This document shows, one piece after another, positions 24,985-35,138 of a stretch of DNA of 64,000 nucleotides. The notes below the pieces were generated by a model that saw nothing but the letters and a program-made list of their open reading frames with translations, was not told the origin of the DNA and ran no database searches. Within the stretch, counting starts at the first letter, position 1; each line of letters begins with the position of its first letter. Made by a program: the position numbers and the translations under genes. The DNA comes from Bacteroidia bacterium (GTDB lineage Bacteria; Bacteroidota; Bacteroidia; Bacteroidales; Paludibacteraceae), in NCBI GenBank assembly GCA_009929375.1, contig SAAO01000027.1, positions 1-64,000 of the forward strand. The letters are read 5' to 3'.

Positions 24985-27720
24985 ATGAATTTAAGATCGA
25001 TACCCGAAAACCGCATCCTTATCTTGGATGGTGCAATGGGAACCATGATTCAACGTCACAAACTGGCAGAGAAGGATTATCGTGGCTCACGCTTTGCAGA
25101 CAGCGAAATTTTACAGAAGGGAAATAATGACCTTCTGGTGCTTACCCAACCTGAGATTATTTACGGCATTCATTGCAAATATCTCGAAGCAGGCGCCGAC
25201 ATTATTGAAACCAATACATTCAATGCCCAGCGAATCTCGATGGAAGATTACGGCATGGGGCATTTGGTTACTGAAATAAATACCGAAGCTGCGCGTCTGG
25301 CACGCAAAGCAGCCGATGAATATACCGCAAAAAATCCTCAAAAACCGCGTTTTGTGGCTGGTGCTGTTGGCCCGACCAACAAAACAGCCTCCATGTCGCC
25401 CGATGTAAACAATCCTGCTTATCGTGCTGTGAGTTTCGACGACCTGGTGTTGGCTTACAAGGAACAGATACTTGCGTTGATTGAAGGTGGTGTGGATGCG
25501 CTGCTTATCGAAACCATTTTCGATACCCTGAATGCCAAAGCCGCCATTTTTGCAGCTGAAGAAGCTATGGCCGAACTTGGTAAACGTGTGGAAATTATGC
25601 TGTCGGCTACTGTGGCCGACACCAGCGGACGTACGCTTTCGGGACAAACCATACGGGCATTTCTGGCTTCGGTGAGCCATGCTAAACTGTTTTCCATTGG
25701 TTTGAACTGTTCGTTCGGAGCAAAGGATTTAAAACCTTATCTTGAGGAAATCAGCGCGCATGCAGCCTGTTTTGTAAGTGCCTACCCGAATGCAGGACTT
25801 CCCAACCAGTTTGGCGAATATGACGAAACACCGGAAACGATGGCCGCTCAGGTAAAGGATTATTTCGACGAAAAACTGGTAAACATAATAGGCGGTTGCT
25901 GTGGTACAACACCCGATCACATTGCCGAATACCAGAAACTGATTGAAGGAAGAGAAGTGAGGAAACCTGCTCAGGCTGCCACCGACCTTCAGCTATCAGG
26001 ACTTGAAGCCCTTATTCTCAACGACGCTTCCTTATTCACTAACATTGGCGAGCGTTGCAATGTAGCCGGCTCAAAGATGTTCCTCCGTTTGATAAACGAA
26101 AAAAAATACGAAGAGGCACTTTCAATTGCACGTAAACAGGTAGAAGATGGAGCTCAGGTTATCGACATCAATATGGACGATGCCATGCTCGAATCGAAAC
26201 AGGAAATGATTACATTCCTGAACTATGTGGCTTCCGAACCTGAAATTTCTCGTGTACCTATTATGATCGATTCCTCAAAATGGGAAGTGATCGAAGCAGG
26301 ACTGAAATGCGTACAGGGAAAATGCATTGTAAACTCAATCAGCCTCAAAGAAGGAGAAGAGGATTTTCTGGAAAAAGCACGAAAAATCCGCGCTTATGGC
26401 GCTGCTGTGGTAGTTATGGCTTTCGACGAGAAAGGGCAGGCTGACAGTTTCGAACGCAAAACACAGATTTGTGAACGCGCATACCGTCTGCTTGTCGACA
26501 AAGTTGGTTTTCCTCCACAGGACATTATTTTCGACCCCAACGTGCTGGCCATTGCCACAGGCATCGAGGAACACAACAATTACGGAGTAGATTTTATAAA
26601 TGCTACCCGCTGGATAAAACAAAACCTGCCTTATGCAAAAGTAAGCGGAGGAGTAAGTAATCTTTCGTTTTCGTTCAGGGGAAACAATGTGGTGCGCGAA
26701 GCTATTCACTCGGTATTTCTGTATTATGCCATTAAAGAAGGCATGGATATGGGAATTGTGAATGCCGGTATGCTCCAGATTTACGAAGACATTGAACCCG
26801 AACTGCTTGCTCATGTGGAAGATGTGGTACTTAACCGTCGCCCGGATGCCACAGAACGTATGATTACTTTTGCCGAGCAGGTAAAGCAACAGACTACAGG
26901 CGAGAAAGTGGAAAAAGTCGACGAATGGCGTTCGCGCGATCTGCAGGGACGACTCGAATACGCTTTAATAAAAGGTATCAGCGATTATCTCGACGAAGAT
27001 TTGGCCGAAGCTCTGACAGCGTATAGTTCGCCCATTGAAATTATTGAGAAGCCACTTATGAGCGGAATGAATATCGTTGGAGAGTTGTTTGGAGCCGGAA
27101 AAATGTTCCTGCCTCAGGTAGTAAAAACAGCCCGTACCATGAAAAAAGCAGTAGCCATCCTTCAACCCGAAATTGAAAAAACAAAAATTCCGGGTCAAAG
27201 CAGCTCTGCCGGTAAATTCCTGATTGCCACAGTAAAAGGCGACGTACATGATATTGGAAAAAACATTGTAGCCGTGGTACTTGCCTGCAATAATTTCGAA
27301 GTGATCGACCTTGGCGTAATGACACCCACTGAAAAAATCATTGAAACAGCCATTCGCGAAAAAGTGGATATTATCGGTTTAAGTGGTCTGATTACTCCTT
27401 CGCTCGAAGAAATGACGGTTGTTGCTGCCGCAATGGAAAAAGCCGGTCTGAAAATTCCTTTATTGATTGGTGGTGCCACTACTTCGAAAATTCACACAGC
27501 AGTGAAAATTGCACCAAATTACAAAGGACCAGTGGTTTATGTAAAAGATGCTTCGATCAACACTTTTATCGTCTCGCAACTTATGAGCGAAAAATCGCAT
27601 TACAATTTTGTAGCCGAAATTGAAGCCGAATATAAAACACTTCGTGAGAAACAGACCAAGAAAGTGGATTTGCTCAGCATGGAAGAAGCAAAAAAACGCA
27701 AGCCAAATTTATTCGATTAA
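24985..27720 (+). CDS. metH: Cobalamin-dependent methionine synthase lacking the activation domain
   Basis: 911 aa. Transfers methyl from 5-methyltetrahydrofolate to homocysteine through cobalamin. Homocysteine domain about 1-320 with zinc ligands C242 (GLNCSFG), C305 and C306 (GGCCGT); folate-binding barrel about 350-610 ([22 protein letters not shown]); helical cap about 640-735; cobalamin domain about 740-890 with the axial-ligand motif DVHDIG, His755. E. coli MetH has about 1230 residues; the missing part is the C-terminal AdoMet-binding reactivation domain, so reactivation must come from elsewhere or not occur. Short versions are known in Bacteroides. The C-terminus reads naturally (stop followed by a terminator), so this is not a frameshift. 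Confidence 0.93.
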   Translation: MNLRSIPENRILILDGAMGTMIQRHKLAEKDYRGSRFADSEILQKGNNDLLVLTQPEIIYGIHCKYLEAGADIIETNTFNAQRISMEDYGMGHLVTEINTEAARLARKAADEYTAKNPQKPRFVAGAVGPTNKTASMSPDVNNPAYRAVSFDDLVLAYKEQILALIEGGVDALLIETIFDTLNAKAAIFAAEEAMAELGKRVEIMLSATVADTSGRTLSGQTIRAFLASVSHAKLFSIGLNCSFGAKDLKPYLEEISAHAACFVSAYPNAGLPNQFGEYDETPETMAAQVKDYFDEKLVNIIGGCCGTTPDHIAEYQKLIEGREVRKPAQAATDLQLSGLEALILNDASLFTNIGERCNVAGSKMFLRLINEKKYEEALSIARKQVEDGAQVIDINMDDAMLESKQEMITFLNYVASEPEISRVPIMIDSSKWEVIEAGLKCVQGKCIVNSISLKEGEEDFLEKARKIRAYGAAVVVMAFDEKGQADSFERKTQICERAYRLLVDKVGFPPQDIIFDPNVLAIATGIEEHNNYGVDFINATRWIKQNLPYAKVSGGVSNLSFSFRGNNVVREAIHSVFLYYAIKEGMDMGIVNAGMLQIYEDIEPELLAHVEDVVLNRRPDATERMITFAEQVKQQTTGEKVEKVDEWRSRDLQGRLEYALIKGISDYLDEDLAEALTAYSSPIEIIEKPLMSGMNIVGELFGAGKMFLPQVVKTARTMKKAVAILQPEIEKTKIPGQSSSAGKFLIATVKGDVHDIGKNIVAVVLACNNFEVIDLGVMTPTEKIIETAIREKVDIIGLSGLITPSLEEMTVVAAAMEKAGLKIPLLIGGATTSKIHTAVKIAPNYKGPVVYVKDASINTFIVSQLMSEKSHYNFVAEIEAEYKTLREKQTKKVDLLSMEEAKKRKPNLFD

Positions 27721-27727
27721 AAAAAAC

Positions 27728-27767
27728 AAAGTGGCAAAAATGTTGATAATAACATTCTTGCCACTTT
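27728..27767. terminator. Bidirectional terminator, metH / DUF6089 pair
   Basis: AAAGTGGCAA (27728-27737) pairs with TTGCCACTTT (27758-27767), with inner pairing AATGTT/AACATT. A-run on the left and T-rich sequence on the right let it act for metH and for the convergent gene ending at 27806. Confidence 0.85.
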
Positions 27768-27805
27768 TGTATTATATGGTATGTAACAAAAAGAGTTAAT
27801 CAGCT

Positions 27806-28495
27806 CTACCAGTTGCAGTTGCAACCTTTCAGCCTGCGATTCCCATCCGATATCTGGTAAGAAACCACCAGCGAAAGCGTCGAAAAAGCATCGTGAGGCA
27901 TTCCTCCTTTTTTGCCTTCAAGCATGTCCGAAAAACTGTAATGCATATCAAACTCAGCACCAAGCGAAAAACGATCGAAAAGTTCGTGTTTGTATCCAAT
28001 TCCGAGAGGAATAACCGGAGCTATGGCACTACCCAACAGAGTTTCGCGCGGAGCAATTAATCTATCGGTAATATAGCCACTGTACAAAAAGCCTAATCCT
28101 CCAAAGAGATACAAAGATTTTACCCTGGGATAATAAGCTGTAAAAATATTGTACTCAACACGTCCGGTAAATTCAAAAGCACTTGCACGAAACGAATAAT
28201 TATCGTCGTTCCGATCGTAAATGCCTGCATGAACAGCAACTTTATAAGCCCAACGCTCAGTCATTGATTGATGAAAACCCACTGAAATCATCGAATTTGC
28301 CGACATTACCTGATCGAAACGATTACGTGTGAAAAGATAATTCTCAAGAAAAGGGTCACCAATATCTCCCAGAAACAGCGTCGAAGGCCCGGCAGTAATA
28401 TCTATCGACGATTCGCCAAACGACACTCCGTTCCTCTGAGCAAACATTGTGACAGAAAGAAAACATATCAATATAACATTCAGCAATTTATGCAT
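27806..28495 (-). CDS. DUF6089-like outer membrane protein, second of a tandem pair
   Basis: 229 aa with Sec signal (MHKLLNVILICFLSVTMFA, about 1-19). The mature protein is an 8- to 10-strand small beta-barrel by pattern (GPSTLFLGDIGD, LYLFGGLGFLYSGY, VIPLGIGYKHELFDRFSLGAEFDMHYSF). It shares domain order and motifs with the gene immediately upstream (28508-29260), 12 bp away. The polypeptide ends GCNCNW after the last strand; the paralogue ends NCNCNWW. The function is unknown. Confidence 0.7.
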   Translation of the reverse strand: MHKLLNVILICFLSVTMFAQRNGVSFGESSIDITAGPSTLFLGDIGDPFLENYLFTRNRFDQVMSANSMISVGFHQSMTERWAYKVAVHAGIYDRNDDNYSFRASAFEFTGRVEYNIFTAYYPRVKSLYLFGGLGFLYSGYITDRLIAPRETLLGSAIAPVIPLGIGYKHELFDRFSLGAEFDMHYSFSDMLEGKKGGMPHDAFSTLSLVVSYQISDGNRRLKGCNCNW

Positions 28496-28507
28496 ACAAT
28501 CAACAGA

Positions 28508-29260
28508 TTACCACCAGTTACAATTACAATTTCCGGCATTGGGAACACCGCCGTAAACCTTGTACGTAAATGTGAAATTTAAATTCGACAATACATCATT
28601 ACTTCGTGAGTTGAGTGTTGACATACCATCGAGAAAATCGGTAAAAGTATATCGCCAGCCAAATTCAGCGCCAATAGCAAATCGTGGAGAAACCTGATAC
28701 TGATATCCGATTCCAAAGGGCATTACAGGGGTAAGGCCACCTGTTCCGAGAATATCGGTCGGACGGGGGCCACCCACTCTGATAAGATTGGGACGATAGC
28801 TCAACACACCGGCACCGGCAAAAACATACAAGAGATTCGGTGTGCGAATTTTAGAGTACGGGCCTCCAAACAAAGTATATTCACTTTGAATCGAAAGCTC
28901 GGTAATATCAGAAGTAAACGAATAACCACGTGTGGGATTTGAAGTCCCTTCGTCCGTTCCCGCAAACTGACCATATGCAAGTGTAGCTTTGAGTCCGAAA
29001 TTGTTTGGAAAAAGCTGACGAAAACCTATTGAATACAAGAAACGGGTTTTAGCCATATCCCAATCAGTATTTCCCAAGAATAACTGATCCTGAACCTGGC
29101 CACCCACATCACCAAACAAATATGCCGGACCGACACCCGACAGCATAATAGAAAACACGCCGGGTAAATCGTGACCAAAACGTCCGTTCGAACGCTTTTG
29201 GCCAGAAACAAAATGGGTTATACTTAATAGAAAAATAAGATATATTGATATTTTTCTCAT
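28508..29260 (-). CDS. DUF6089-like outer membrane protein, first of a tandem pair
   Basis: 250 aa, Sec signal (about 1-20). Same small-barrel pattern as its downstream neighbour: VGPAYLFGDVGG, LYVFAGAGVLSY, PFGIGYQYQVSPRFAIGAEFGWRYTFTDFLDG. The match of these blocks to the neighbour indicates an old tandem duplication. Ends in NCNCNWW. Promoter TATCTTTG about 20 bp upstream. The function is unknown. Confidence 0.7.
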   Translation of the reverse strand: MRKISIYLIFLLSITHFVSGQKRSNGRFGHDLPGVFSIMLSGVGPAYLFGDVGGQVQDQLFLGNTDWDMAKTRFLYSIGFRQLFPNNFGLKATLAYGQFAGTDEGTSNPTRGYSFTSDITELSIQSEYTLFGGPYSKIRTPNLLYVFAGAGVLSYRPNLIRVGGPRPTDILGTGGLTPVMPFGIGYQYQVSPRFAIGAEFGWRYTFTDFLDGMSTLNSRSNDVLSNLNFTFTYKVYGGVPNAGNCNCNWW

Positions 29261-29281
29261 CTAATTTCAGAAAATAATTGA

Positions 29282-29289
29282 CAAAGATA
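29282..29289 (-). promoter_or_regulatory. -7 promoter element of the DUF6089 pair
   Basis: TATCTTTG on the minus strand, about 22 bp from the start codon of the first paralogue. Confidence 0.6.
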
Positions 29290-29348
29290 CATTTTAGAGA
29301 TCAATAAATCAAACGGAAAATCTACATTAATAGTATTATCGGGAAAAA

Positions 29349-31019
29349 TTAATACCTGAAACTACTTCCTCCCACAAACTCGCGCAACAGCGATGTAGGT
29401 GGAATTTCGCGCTCGGGAATCGATACAAAATAATTCAGAAACTTAATAAGCCTGTGTGTTTCGGTATACTCATCGCAGTATTTTGGCACTTCGGCAAGTA
29501 TCGGTTCGGCATGTTTTTTCAACACAGCAAGTTCGAACAACAAGGCTGAATTAAACATCACATCGGCATTTTCCTGAAAAGGGAAAATCCATTTCTCCTC
29601 ACCTCTGCGAACACTTGGCCAACGCGCAATGGTTTCACGGGCCGAATAATTCCGGAAACGGAAATCACGGATGATGCGTCGCAACAATCGGGTATCGGTG
29701 GTTGGAATCCAGTTATGATTATCAATTGAAATTGTGGTCAGCGCCGACACATAAATTTTAAAGGTAAAATCCTGTGGAATTTCCGGAATAAGCTGAGGAT
29801 TCAAAGCATGAATACCCTCCATTATCAGAATACTGTCATTATCCAGCTTTAGCTTTTCACCTTTAAAGTAGCGTTTACCATCTTCAAAATTAAAGAATGG
29901 TATTTCAATTTCCTCGCCTGCAAGCAATTGTTTCAGATGTTTATTAAACAATTCAAGATCAAGCGCATGAAGATGTTCAAAATCCCATTCACCATTTTCG
30001 TCGAGCGGAGTGTCTTCACGGTTTACAAAATAGTTGTCCAGCGAAAGTGCCACAGGTTTAAGCCCGCTAACCATCAGCTGAATTGACAATCGTTTGCTGA
30101 AAGTTGTTTTACCCGATGAAGATGGACCCGATATCAGCACAAACTTCACTTTGTCAGTTCTCTGCGAAATCATATCGGCTATCGAAGCCACTTTTTTCTC
30201 GTGAAGTGCTTCGGAAACTTTAATCAAATTGAACGACTGATTGTTTTTGCAGGCCACGTTAAATTCGCCGACATTATTGAGATTCATGATTTTGTTCCAA
30301 CCCACATATTCTTTAAAAATATCGAACATTTTGGGAAGATACATCATTTCTTCAAGTTCCACAGGATTATCCCTATTGGGTACACGCAGCAGCATTCCAT
30401 CGTAATAAGGCACCAGATCGAAAAGATTCAGATATCCGGTTGATGGTAAAAGTACTCCGTTGAAATAATCGTAATATTCACCCATCCTGAAATAGCGACA
30501 ATAAGGAGTACCAAAGGTTTCGAACAACGAAATTTTATCCTTCTGGTTCATTTGCTTAGCAAATAGCTCCTTCACTACTTTGGTTTGCTTTTCCTCACAC
30601 ACAATCACCTCATTGCGCACAATTATATCTTTTACCTTTTCCTTAATGTTATTTATAATTTCAGAAGTCAGTGCATTGCCAAAAGAATCAATTGTACAAT
30701 AATATCCTTTAGAAATCGGGTGTTCAATACGCAATGCTGCATTAGGATACAATTCTGAAATTGCCTTACCGAGCACCATACTCAGCGAGCGAACGTATAC
30801 ACGCATACCCGAAGGGGAACTAACATCAATAAACTCTATATCTTTAGGCTTGTATACCAAAAAGTTAAGATCTTCAACCTTGTAATTCACCCTGGCCGCT
30901 ACTACCTGATATTTTAGCTTTATACCTAAATCATTATATATTTCGATGAGTGAAGTTCCGAAAGAATATTGGTGATACGAACCGGTATTTTTACAGTAAA
31001 TCGTTACTTTTTTTTCCAT
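29349..31019 (-). CDS. Uridine kinase-like P-loop protein with TGS and SAD-like N-terminus
   Basis: 556 aa from ATG 31019 (a TTG upstream adds three residues and is not preferred). The N-terminal 65 residues look like a TGS domain and the next about 150 like the second additional (editing-type) domain of threonyl-tRNA synthetase. Residues from about 280 hold a phosphoribulokinase/uridine kinase domain: Walker A GPSSSGKTTFSK, SLDNYFVNREDTP, ILIMEGIHALNP. It would phosphorylate a nucleoside (uridine/cytidine) or related substrate; the N-terminal part suggests RNA or tRNA binding. This fused form is widespread in Bacteroidetes and Firmicutes, but its physiological substrate is unclear. Divergent from the Na/Pi gene. 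Confidence 0.82.
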   Translation of the reverse strand: MEKKVTIYCKNTGSYHQYSFGTSLIEIYNDLGIKLKYQVVAARVNYKVEDLNFLVYKPKDIEFIDVSSPSGMRVYVRSLSMVLGKAISELYPNAALRIEHPISKGYYCTIDSFGNALTSEIINNIKEKVKDIIVRNEVIVCEEKQTKVVKELFAKQMNQKDKISLFETFGTPYCRYFRMGEYYDYFNGVLLPSTGYLNLFDLVPYYDGMLLRVPNRDNPVELEEMMYLPKMFDIFKEYVGWNKIMNLNNVGEFNVACKNNQSFNLIKVSEALHEKKVASIADMISQRTDKVKFVLISGPSSSGKTTFSKRLSIQLMVSGLKPVALSLDNYFVNREDTPLDENGEWDFEHLHALDLELFNKHLKQLLAGEEIEIPFFNFEDGKRYFKGEKLKLDNDSILIMEGIHALNPQLIPEIPQDFTFKIYVSALTTISIDNHNWIPTTDTRLLRRIIRDFRFRNYSARETIARWPSVRRGEEKWIFPFQENADVMFNSALLFELAVLKKHAEPILAEVPKYCDEYTETHRLIKFLNYFVSIPEREIPPTSLLREFVGGSSFRY

Positions 31020-31089
31020 AAAATGCAAATACAGCGATGAATAATTTTAAATCCGACGTAAAATTACGTATTTTTTTTAGATGTATTTA

Positions 31090-31121
31090 TTTGAGTGTCT
31101 CTGATTTTTGAATTACTTTTG
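31090..31121 (+). promoter_or_regulatory. Promoter of the Na/Pi transporter gene
   Basis: TTTG (31090-31093), 20 bp, TACTTTTG (31114-31121): a full match to the Bacteroidetes consensus. The start of transcription near 31128 makes the ATG at 31147 the right start and excludes the TTG at 31108. Confidence 0.78.
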
Positions 31122-31146
31122 CAACAAACTTTTCAAAAAAGACAGA

Positions 31147-32952
31147 ATGGAATATTCATTTTACGATTTTCTGACACTTATCGGCGCATTAGGATTGTTC
31201 CTTTACGGAATGAAAATAATGAGCGAAGGTCTACAAAAAGCTGCCGGAAACAAGCTCAGGGCTATACTTGCAGCAATGACTAAGAATCGCGTGGCAGGCG
31301 TTTTCACCGGAGTACTTATCACCGCTCTGATACAATCATCCTCGGCAACAACTGTAATGGTTGTAAGTTTTGTAAACGCAGGCTTGCTGAGTTTATTGCA
31401 GTCGGTTACCGTGATAATGGGTGCAAATATCGGTACAACGATTACGGCATGGATCATCTCACTGTTCGGATTTAAGGTTAGTATTGCCGCCTTCTCGCTG
31501 CCAATGATCGCAGTATCTATTCCTTTTATTTTTTCGGCAAAAAGTAAACGCAAATCTATAGGTGAATTTATCCTTGGGTTTGCGTTATTATTTATGGGAC
31601 TCGACCTTCTGAAAAATTCGGTTCCCGATTTGAAGGCAAATCCTGAAATGCTTGAATTTCTGACTCAATACACAACTTCCGGTTTTGGCTCAGTACTTAT
31701 ATTTTTATTTATTGGTACCGTACTTACTATTGTGGTTCAATCGTCGAGTGCCACAATGGCTATTACTTTAATCATGGTAAGTAAAGGCTGGATTTCGTAC
31801 GAACTGGGGGCAGCAATGGTTCTTGGCGAAAATATCGGGACCACCATCACTGCCAACATCGCAGCAATTCCGGCCAATGTATCAGCCAAGAGAGCAGCTC
31901 TGGCACACACCACTTTCAATATATTTGGTGTTATCTGGATGCTGTTTTTGTTTTTCCCATTCCTGCGAATGATCACCTATCTGGTTTCTAATTTCGGACC
32001 CGGCGATCCAACGCAACTTACAGCATTTACCTCCGGAATTGACGCAAATACGCTTAAGGTTATTACCTCTGACAAGGATGGATTAACTGCAAGCCAAGAA
32101 GTGCTAAAAGCTCAACTTTTCGATTATCAAATGGCAACATCGTACGGCTTATCGCTTTTCCATACCATGTTCAACCTTATCAATACGTTTATAATGATTT
32201 GGTTTGCCAATATTATCACCAAACTTGTTTCATTTGTAGTAAAAAAGAAAGAATCGGACGAAGAATTCCAGCTCAAATATATTTCCACAGGTATGCTTTC
32301 CACATCCGAACTTTCGTTATTGCAGGCTTGGAAAGAGTTGAAAGTATACAGCGAACGTACAACCCGCATGTTTAAACTGGTGCGAGACCTGTATTACGAA
32401 GAAAACGAAAATGAATTTGTAAAGAAATTCAGCCGTATTCAGAAGTACGAAAACATCAGCGACCGCATGGAAGTTGAAATTGCCAAATATCTCACAAAAG
32501 TTGCAGAAGGCCGCCTGAGCGAGGATAGTAAGCACCAATTACAAACCATGCTTCGTGTAGTTTCCGAAATTGAAAGCGTAGGCGACAGCTGTTACAACCT
32601 GGCACGTACTATTATGCGCAAACGCGAAGATAAATCGGTTTACAACAGCGAAATGAATGCAAACATCGATCTGATGATGAATCTGGTAGAAGGCGCTATT
32701 CACCAAATGAACGAATCGCTCGAAAACAACCACATCAGCAACGAAGAAGTAAACCGCTCGGTAAACATCGAAAACGAAATAAACAACTTCCGCAATCAGC
32801 TTAAATTACAAAATGTGGAAGATGTAAAAGGTAAAAAGTATAGCTATCAGGCCAGTGTAACTTACATGGATATCATTGTGGAGTGTGAGAAAATGGGCGA
32901 TTACATAATTAATGTGGTCGAAGCACTGAACGAAGCTACAGTTAAAAACTGA
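31147..32952 (+). CDS. Na/Pi-cotransporter family protein with PhoU-like tail
   Basis: 601 aa. Two Na/Pi-cotransporter repeats with the signature QSSSATT at 63-69 and QSSSATM at 198-204, in a membrane half of about 8-10 segments (to about residue 380). The C-terminal cytoplasmic part (about 400-600) is helical and resembles PhoU (ISDRMEVEIAKYLTK, ESVGDSCYNLARTI). Likely takes up phosphate with sodium; the PhoU-like domain may regulate it. Followed closely by a calcium/sodium antiporter gene in the same direction but with a weak hairpin between. Confidence 0.88.
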   Translation: MEYSFYDFLTLIGALGLFLYGMKIMSEGLQKAAGNKLRAILAAMTKNRVAGVFTGVLITALIQSSSATTVMVVSFVNAGLLSLLQSVTVIMGANIGTTITAWIISLFGFKVSIAAFSLPMIAVSIPFIFSAKSKRKSIGEFILGFALLFMGLDLLKNSVPDLKANPEMLEFLTQYTTSGFGSVLIFLFIGTVLTIVVQSSSATMAITLIMVSKGWISYELGAAMVLGENIGTTITANIAAIPANVSAKRAALAHTTFNIFGVIWMLFLFFPFLRMITYLVSNFGPGDPTQLTAFTSGIDANTLKVITSDKDGLTASQEVLKAQLFDYQMATSYGLSLFHTMFNLINTFIMIWFANIITKLVSFVVKKKESDEEFQLKYISTGMLSTSELSLLQAWKELKVYSERTTRMFKLVRDLYYEENENEFVKKFSRIQKYENISDRMEVEIAKYLTKVAEGRLSEDSKHQLQTMLRVVSEIESVGDSCYNLARTIMRKREDKSVYNSEMNANIDLMMNLVEGAIHQMNESLENNHISNEEVNRSVNIENEINNFRNQLKLQNVEDVKGKKYSYQASVTYMDIIVECEKMGDYIINVVEALNEATVKN

Positions 32953-32978
32953 GATTATAAGATTTAAGACAATAACTG

Positions 32979-33009
32979 ATTCGGGTGGATATAATTAGTC
33001 AGCCCGAAT
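32979..33009 (+). terminator. Weak hairpin after the Na/Pi gene
   Basis: ATTCGGG (32979-32985) pairs with CCCGAAT (33003-33009) over a 17-nt loop, followed by TTGTTGTG rather than a T-run. Partial terminator at best. Confidence 0.4.
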
Positions 33010-33030
33010 TTGTTGTGTATATAGAATATT

Positions 33031-33966
33031 ATGGACTATTTATTAATTCTTGTTGGATTTATTATCCTGATTGTTGGCGCTCACTTTTTGGTGGACGGTG
33101 CATCGGGTATGGCTAAGCGCTTCAATGTTTCCAATTTGATAATCGGGCTAACAGTTGTTGCATTTGGCACCTCAGCCCCCGAACTTGTAGTAAACTTGGT
33201 AGCTGCACTTAATCCCGGAACTACTGATATTGCGCTCACAAACATTATTGGGAGCAATATGATAAACACCTATGTCATCCTGGGTGTCGCAGCTTTGATA
33301 TATCCAATCGTCTCACAAAAAAGCTCCAGACGTTTTGATATGCCTCTTAGCTTAATGGCTCCGGTAGCCGTTTTACTTTTGGTCTGGGGAATGAATGGTC
33401 AGGTGAACAGAGCAGGTGGACTGATATTGCTGTTGTTTTTCATTTGGTTTATGACAGTAATGATTCGTAAAGCTATGAAACATCCGGAAGAAGCCGAAGA
33501 AGATTTCAAACCAATGAAAATATGGCTTGCAATCATTATGATTTTGGGCGGACTCGGTGGACTCATAGGGGGAGCGCAACTAATTGTACCTTCAGCGACA
33601 CGCATAGCAGAGTCGTGGGGCGTAAGCCAGTCGGTAATCGGGCTTACAATAGTTGCACTGGGCACATCGCTACCCGAACTGGCCACATCAGCAGTGGCTG
33701 CTTTTAAGAAAAACTCTGACATTGCTCTGGGAAATGTGGTTGGTTCGAATATATTCAACGTCTTCTTCGTTTTGGCTGTAAGCGCAATTATCAGACCTTT
33801 ACCTGCATACTCCAATATATACACCGACTTAATTATTACGGCTTTAGGAAGTTTACTTATACTGATTTTTGTTTACACAAATAAAACACACAGCATAAAA
33901 CGCTGGGGCGGAGTTACCTTACTCCTTATTTATTCAGCTTTTTTATACTGGATGATTGCTGGCTAG
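33031..33966 (+). CDS. Calcium/sodium antiporter (CaCA family, YrbG-like)
   Basis: 311 aa, about 10 membrane segments, inner membrane. The two inverted alpha-repeats are clear: IIGLTVVAFGTSAPELVVN (37-55) with GSNMINTYVILG after it, and VIGLTIVALGTSLPELATS (202-220) with GSNIFNVFFVLA after it. Exchanges Na+ (or H+) for Ca2+. An acidic cytoplasmic loop (HPEEAEEDFKP) separates the halves. Between the Na/Pi and argD genes; possibly one transcription unit with them. Confidence 0.92.
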   Translation: MDYLLILVGFIILIVGAHFLVDGASGMAKRFNVSNLIIGLTVVAFGTSAPELVVNLVAALNPGTTDIALTNIIGSNMINTYVILGVAALIYPIVSQKSSRRFDMPLSLMAPVAVLLLVWGMNGQVNRAGGLILLLFFIWFMTVMIRKAMKHPEEAEEDFKPMKIWLAIIMILGGLGGLIGGAQLIVPSATRIAESWGVSQSVIGLTIVALGTSLPELATSAVAAFKKNSDIALGNVVGSNIFNVFFVLAVSAIIRPLPAYSNIYTDLIITALGSLLILIFVYTNKTHSIKRWGGVTLLLIYSAFLYWMIAG

Positions 33967-34016
33967 CAATCAGATAAACAGAACATTATAACAACAAAAA
34001 GATAAAACAATTCACA

Positions 34017-35138
34017 ATGGATTTATTTAACGTTTACCCGCTGTTTGATATTGAAATAGAAAAAGGTGTAAATTGCCGTACTTACGACAAACAAGGCATT
34101 GAATATCTTGATCTTTACGGGGGTCATGCTGTCATTTCGATTGGGCACTCGCATCCGTACTATGTACAGAAAATTGCGCAACAATCTGAAAAACTTGTAT
34201 TTTACTCAAACTCCATTGTAAACAAACTTCAGGAAGAACTGGCTCTTAAACTCGGAAAAATTTCGGGGTACGAGGACTATTCGCTGTTTCTGGTAAACTC
34301 AGGCGCAGAAGCAAACGAAAACGCATTGAAACTGGCTTCGTTTCACAACGGCAGAAAAAAAGTGATTGCTTTTCAGAAAAGTTTTCATGGCCGCACATCA
34401 GCAGCGGTAAGAGTGACCGACAATCCCAAAATAAATGCGCCTATCAACGAAGGCTTCGATGTGGACTTTCTGCCTTTGAATGATATTGAGGCTGTGCGCA
34501 AATCGCTTTCGAATGGTGACGTGTGTGCGGTAATTATCGAAGGAATTCAGGGCGTGGGAGGTATTCGTATTCCCGAACCTGCATTTTTGCAGGCCCTGAG
34601 CGAAGAATGTAAAAAATACAACACCATACTCATTCTCGACGAAGTGCAGTCGGGTTATGGCCGCAGCGGAAAATTTTTCGCACATCAGCACGCAGGCATT
34701 CGTCCCGACCTGATCACAGTGGCAAAAGGCATGGGCAACGGATTCCCGATTGGCGGTGTACTTATCAGTCCAAAATTCGAAGCATCTTACGGACTTCTGG
34801 GGACTACATTTGGTGGAAGTCATTTAGCCTGTGTGGCAGCAATCGCTGTGCTCGATGTGCTCAAAGCCGATCATTTGATTGAAAATGCCGGCAAAACAGG
34901 AGATTACATAATGCAGGAACTGAAAAAAATTCCCGGAATTAAGGACGTTCGTGGTCTTGGATTAATGATAGGCATTGAGTTTGCTGAGCCTGTGACCGAA
35001 TTACGTAAGAAACTCCTTTTCGAAAAGAAAATTTTCACAGGAGTGAGCGGAAACAACATAATACGCCTTTTGCCTCCTTTGTGCCTTACAAAAGCGGATG
35101 CTGATACATTTATCGAAAAACTAAAACAACTGCTTTAA
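34017..35138 (+). CDS. argD: Acetylornithine aminotransferase-like class III aminotransferase
   Basis: 373 aa PLP enzyme. Marks: NSGAEANENALKLA (PLP phosphate region), HGRTSAAV, ILDEVQSGYGRSGKFFAHQ with the conserved Asp, and the Schiff-base lysine K237 in VAKGMGNGFPIGG. Length and motifs fit ArgD (N-acetyl- or N-succinyl-ornithine aminotransferase) of arginine synthesis better than omega-aminotransferases. No other arginine gene is in the window. The next gene starts at the base after its stop codon, so the two are translationally linked. Confidence 0.85.
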   Translation: MDLFNVYPLFDIEIEKGVNCRTYDKQGIEYLDLYGGHAVISIGHSHPYYVQKIAQQSEKLVFYSNSIVNKLQEELALKLGKISGYEDYSLFLVNSGAEANENALKLASFHNGRKKVIAFQKSFHGRTSAAVRVTDNPKINAPINEGFDVDFLPLNDIEAVRKSLSNGDVCAVIIEGIQGVGGIRIPEPAFLQALSEECKKYNTILILDEVQSGYGRSGKFFAHQHAGIRPDLITVAKGMGNGFPIGGVLISPKFEASYGLLGTTFGGSHLACVAAIAVLDVLKADHLIENAGKTGDYIMQELKKIPGIKDVRGLGLMIGIEFAEPVTELRKKLLFEKKIFTGVSGNNIIRLLPPLCLTKADADTFIEKLKQLL

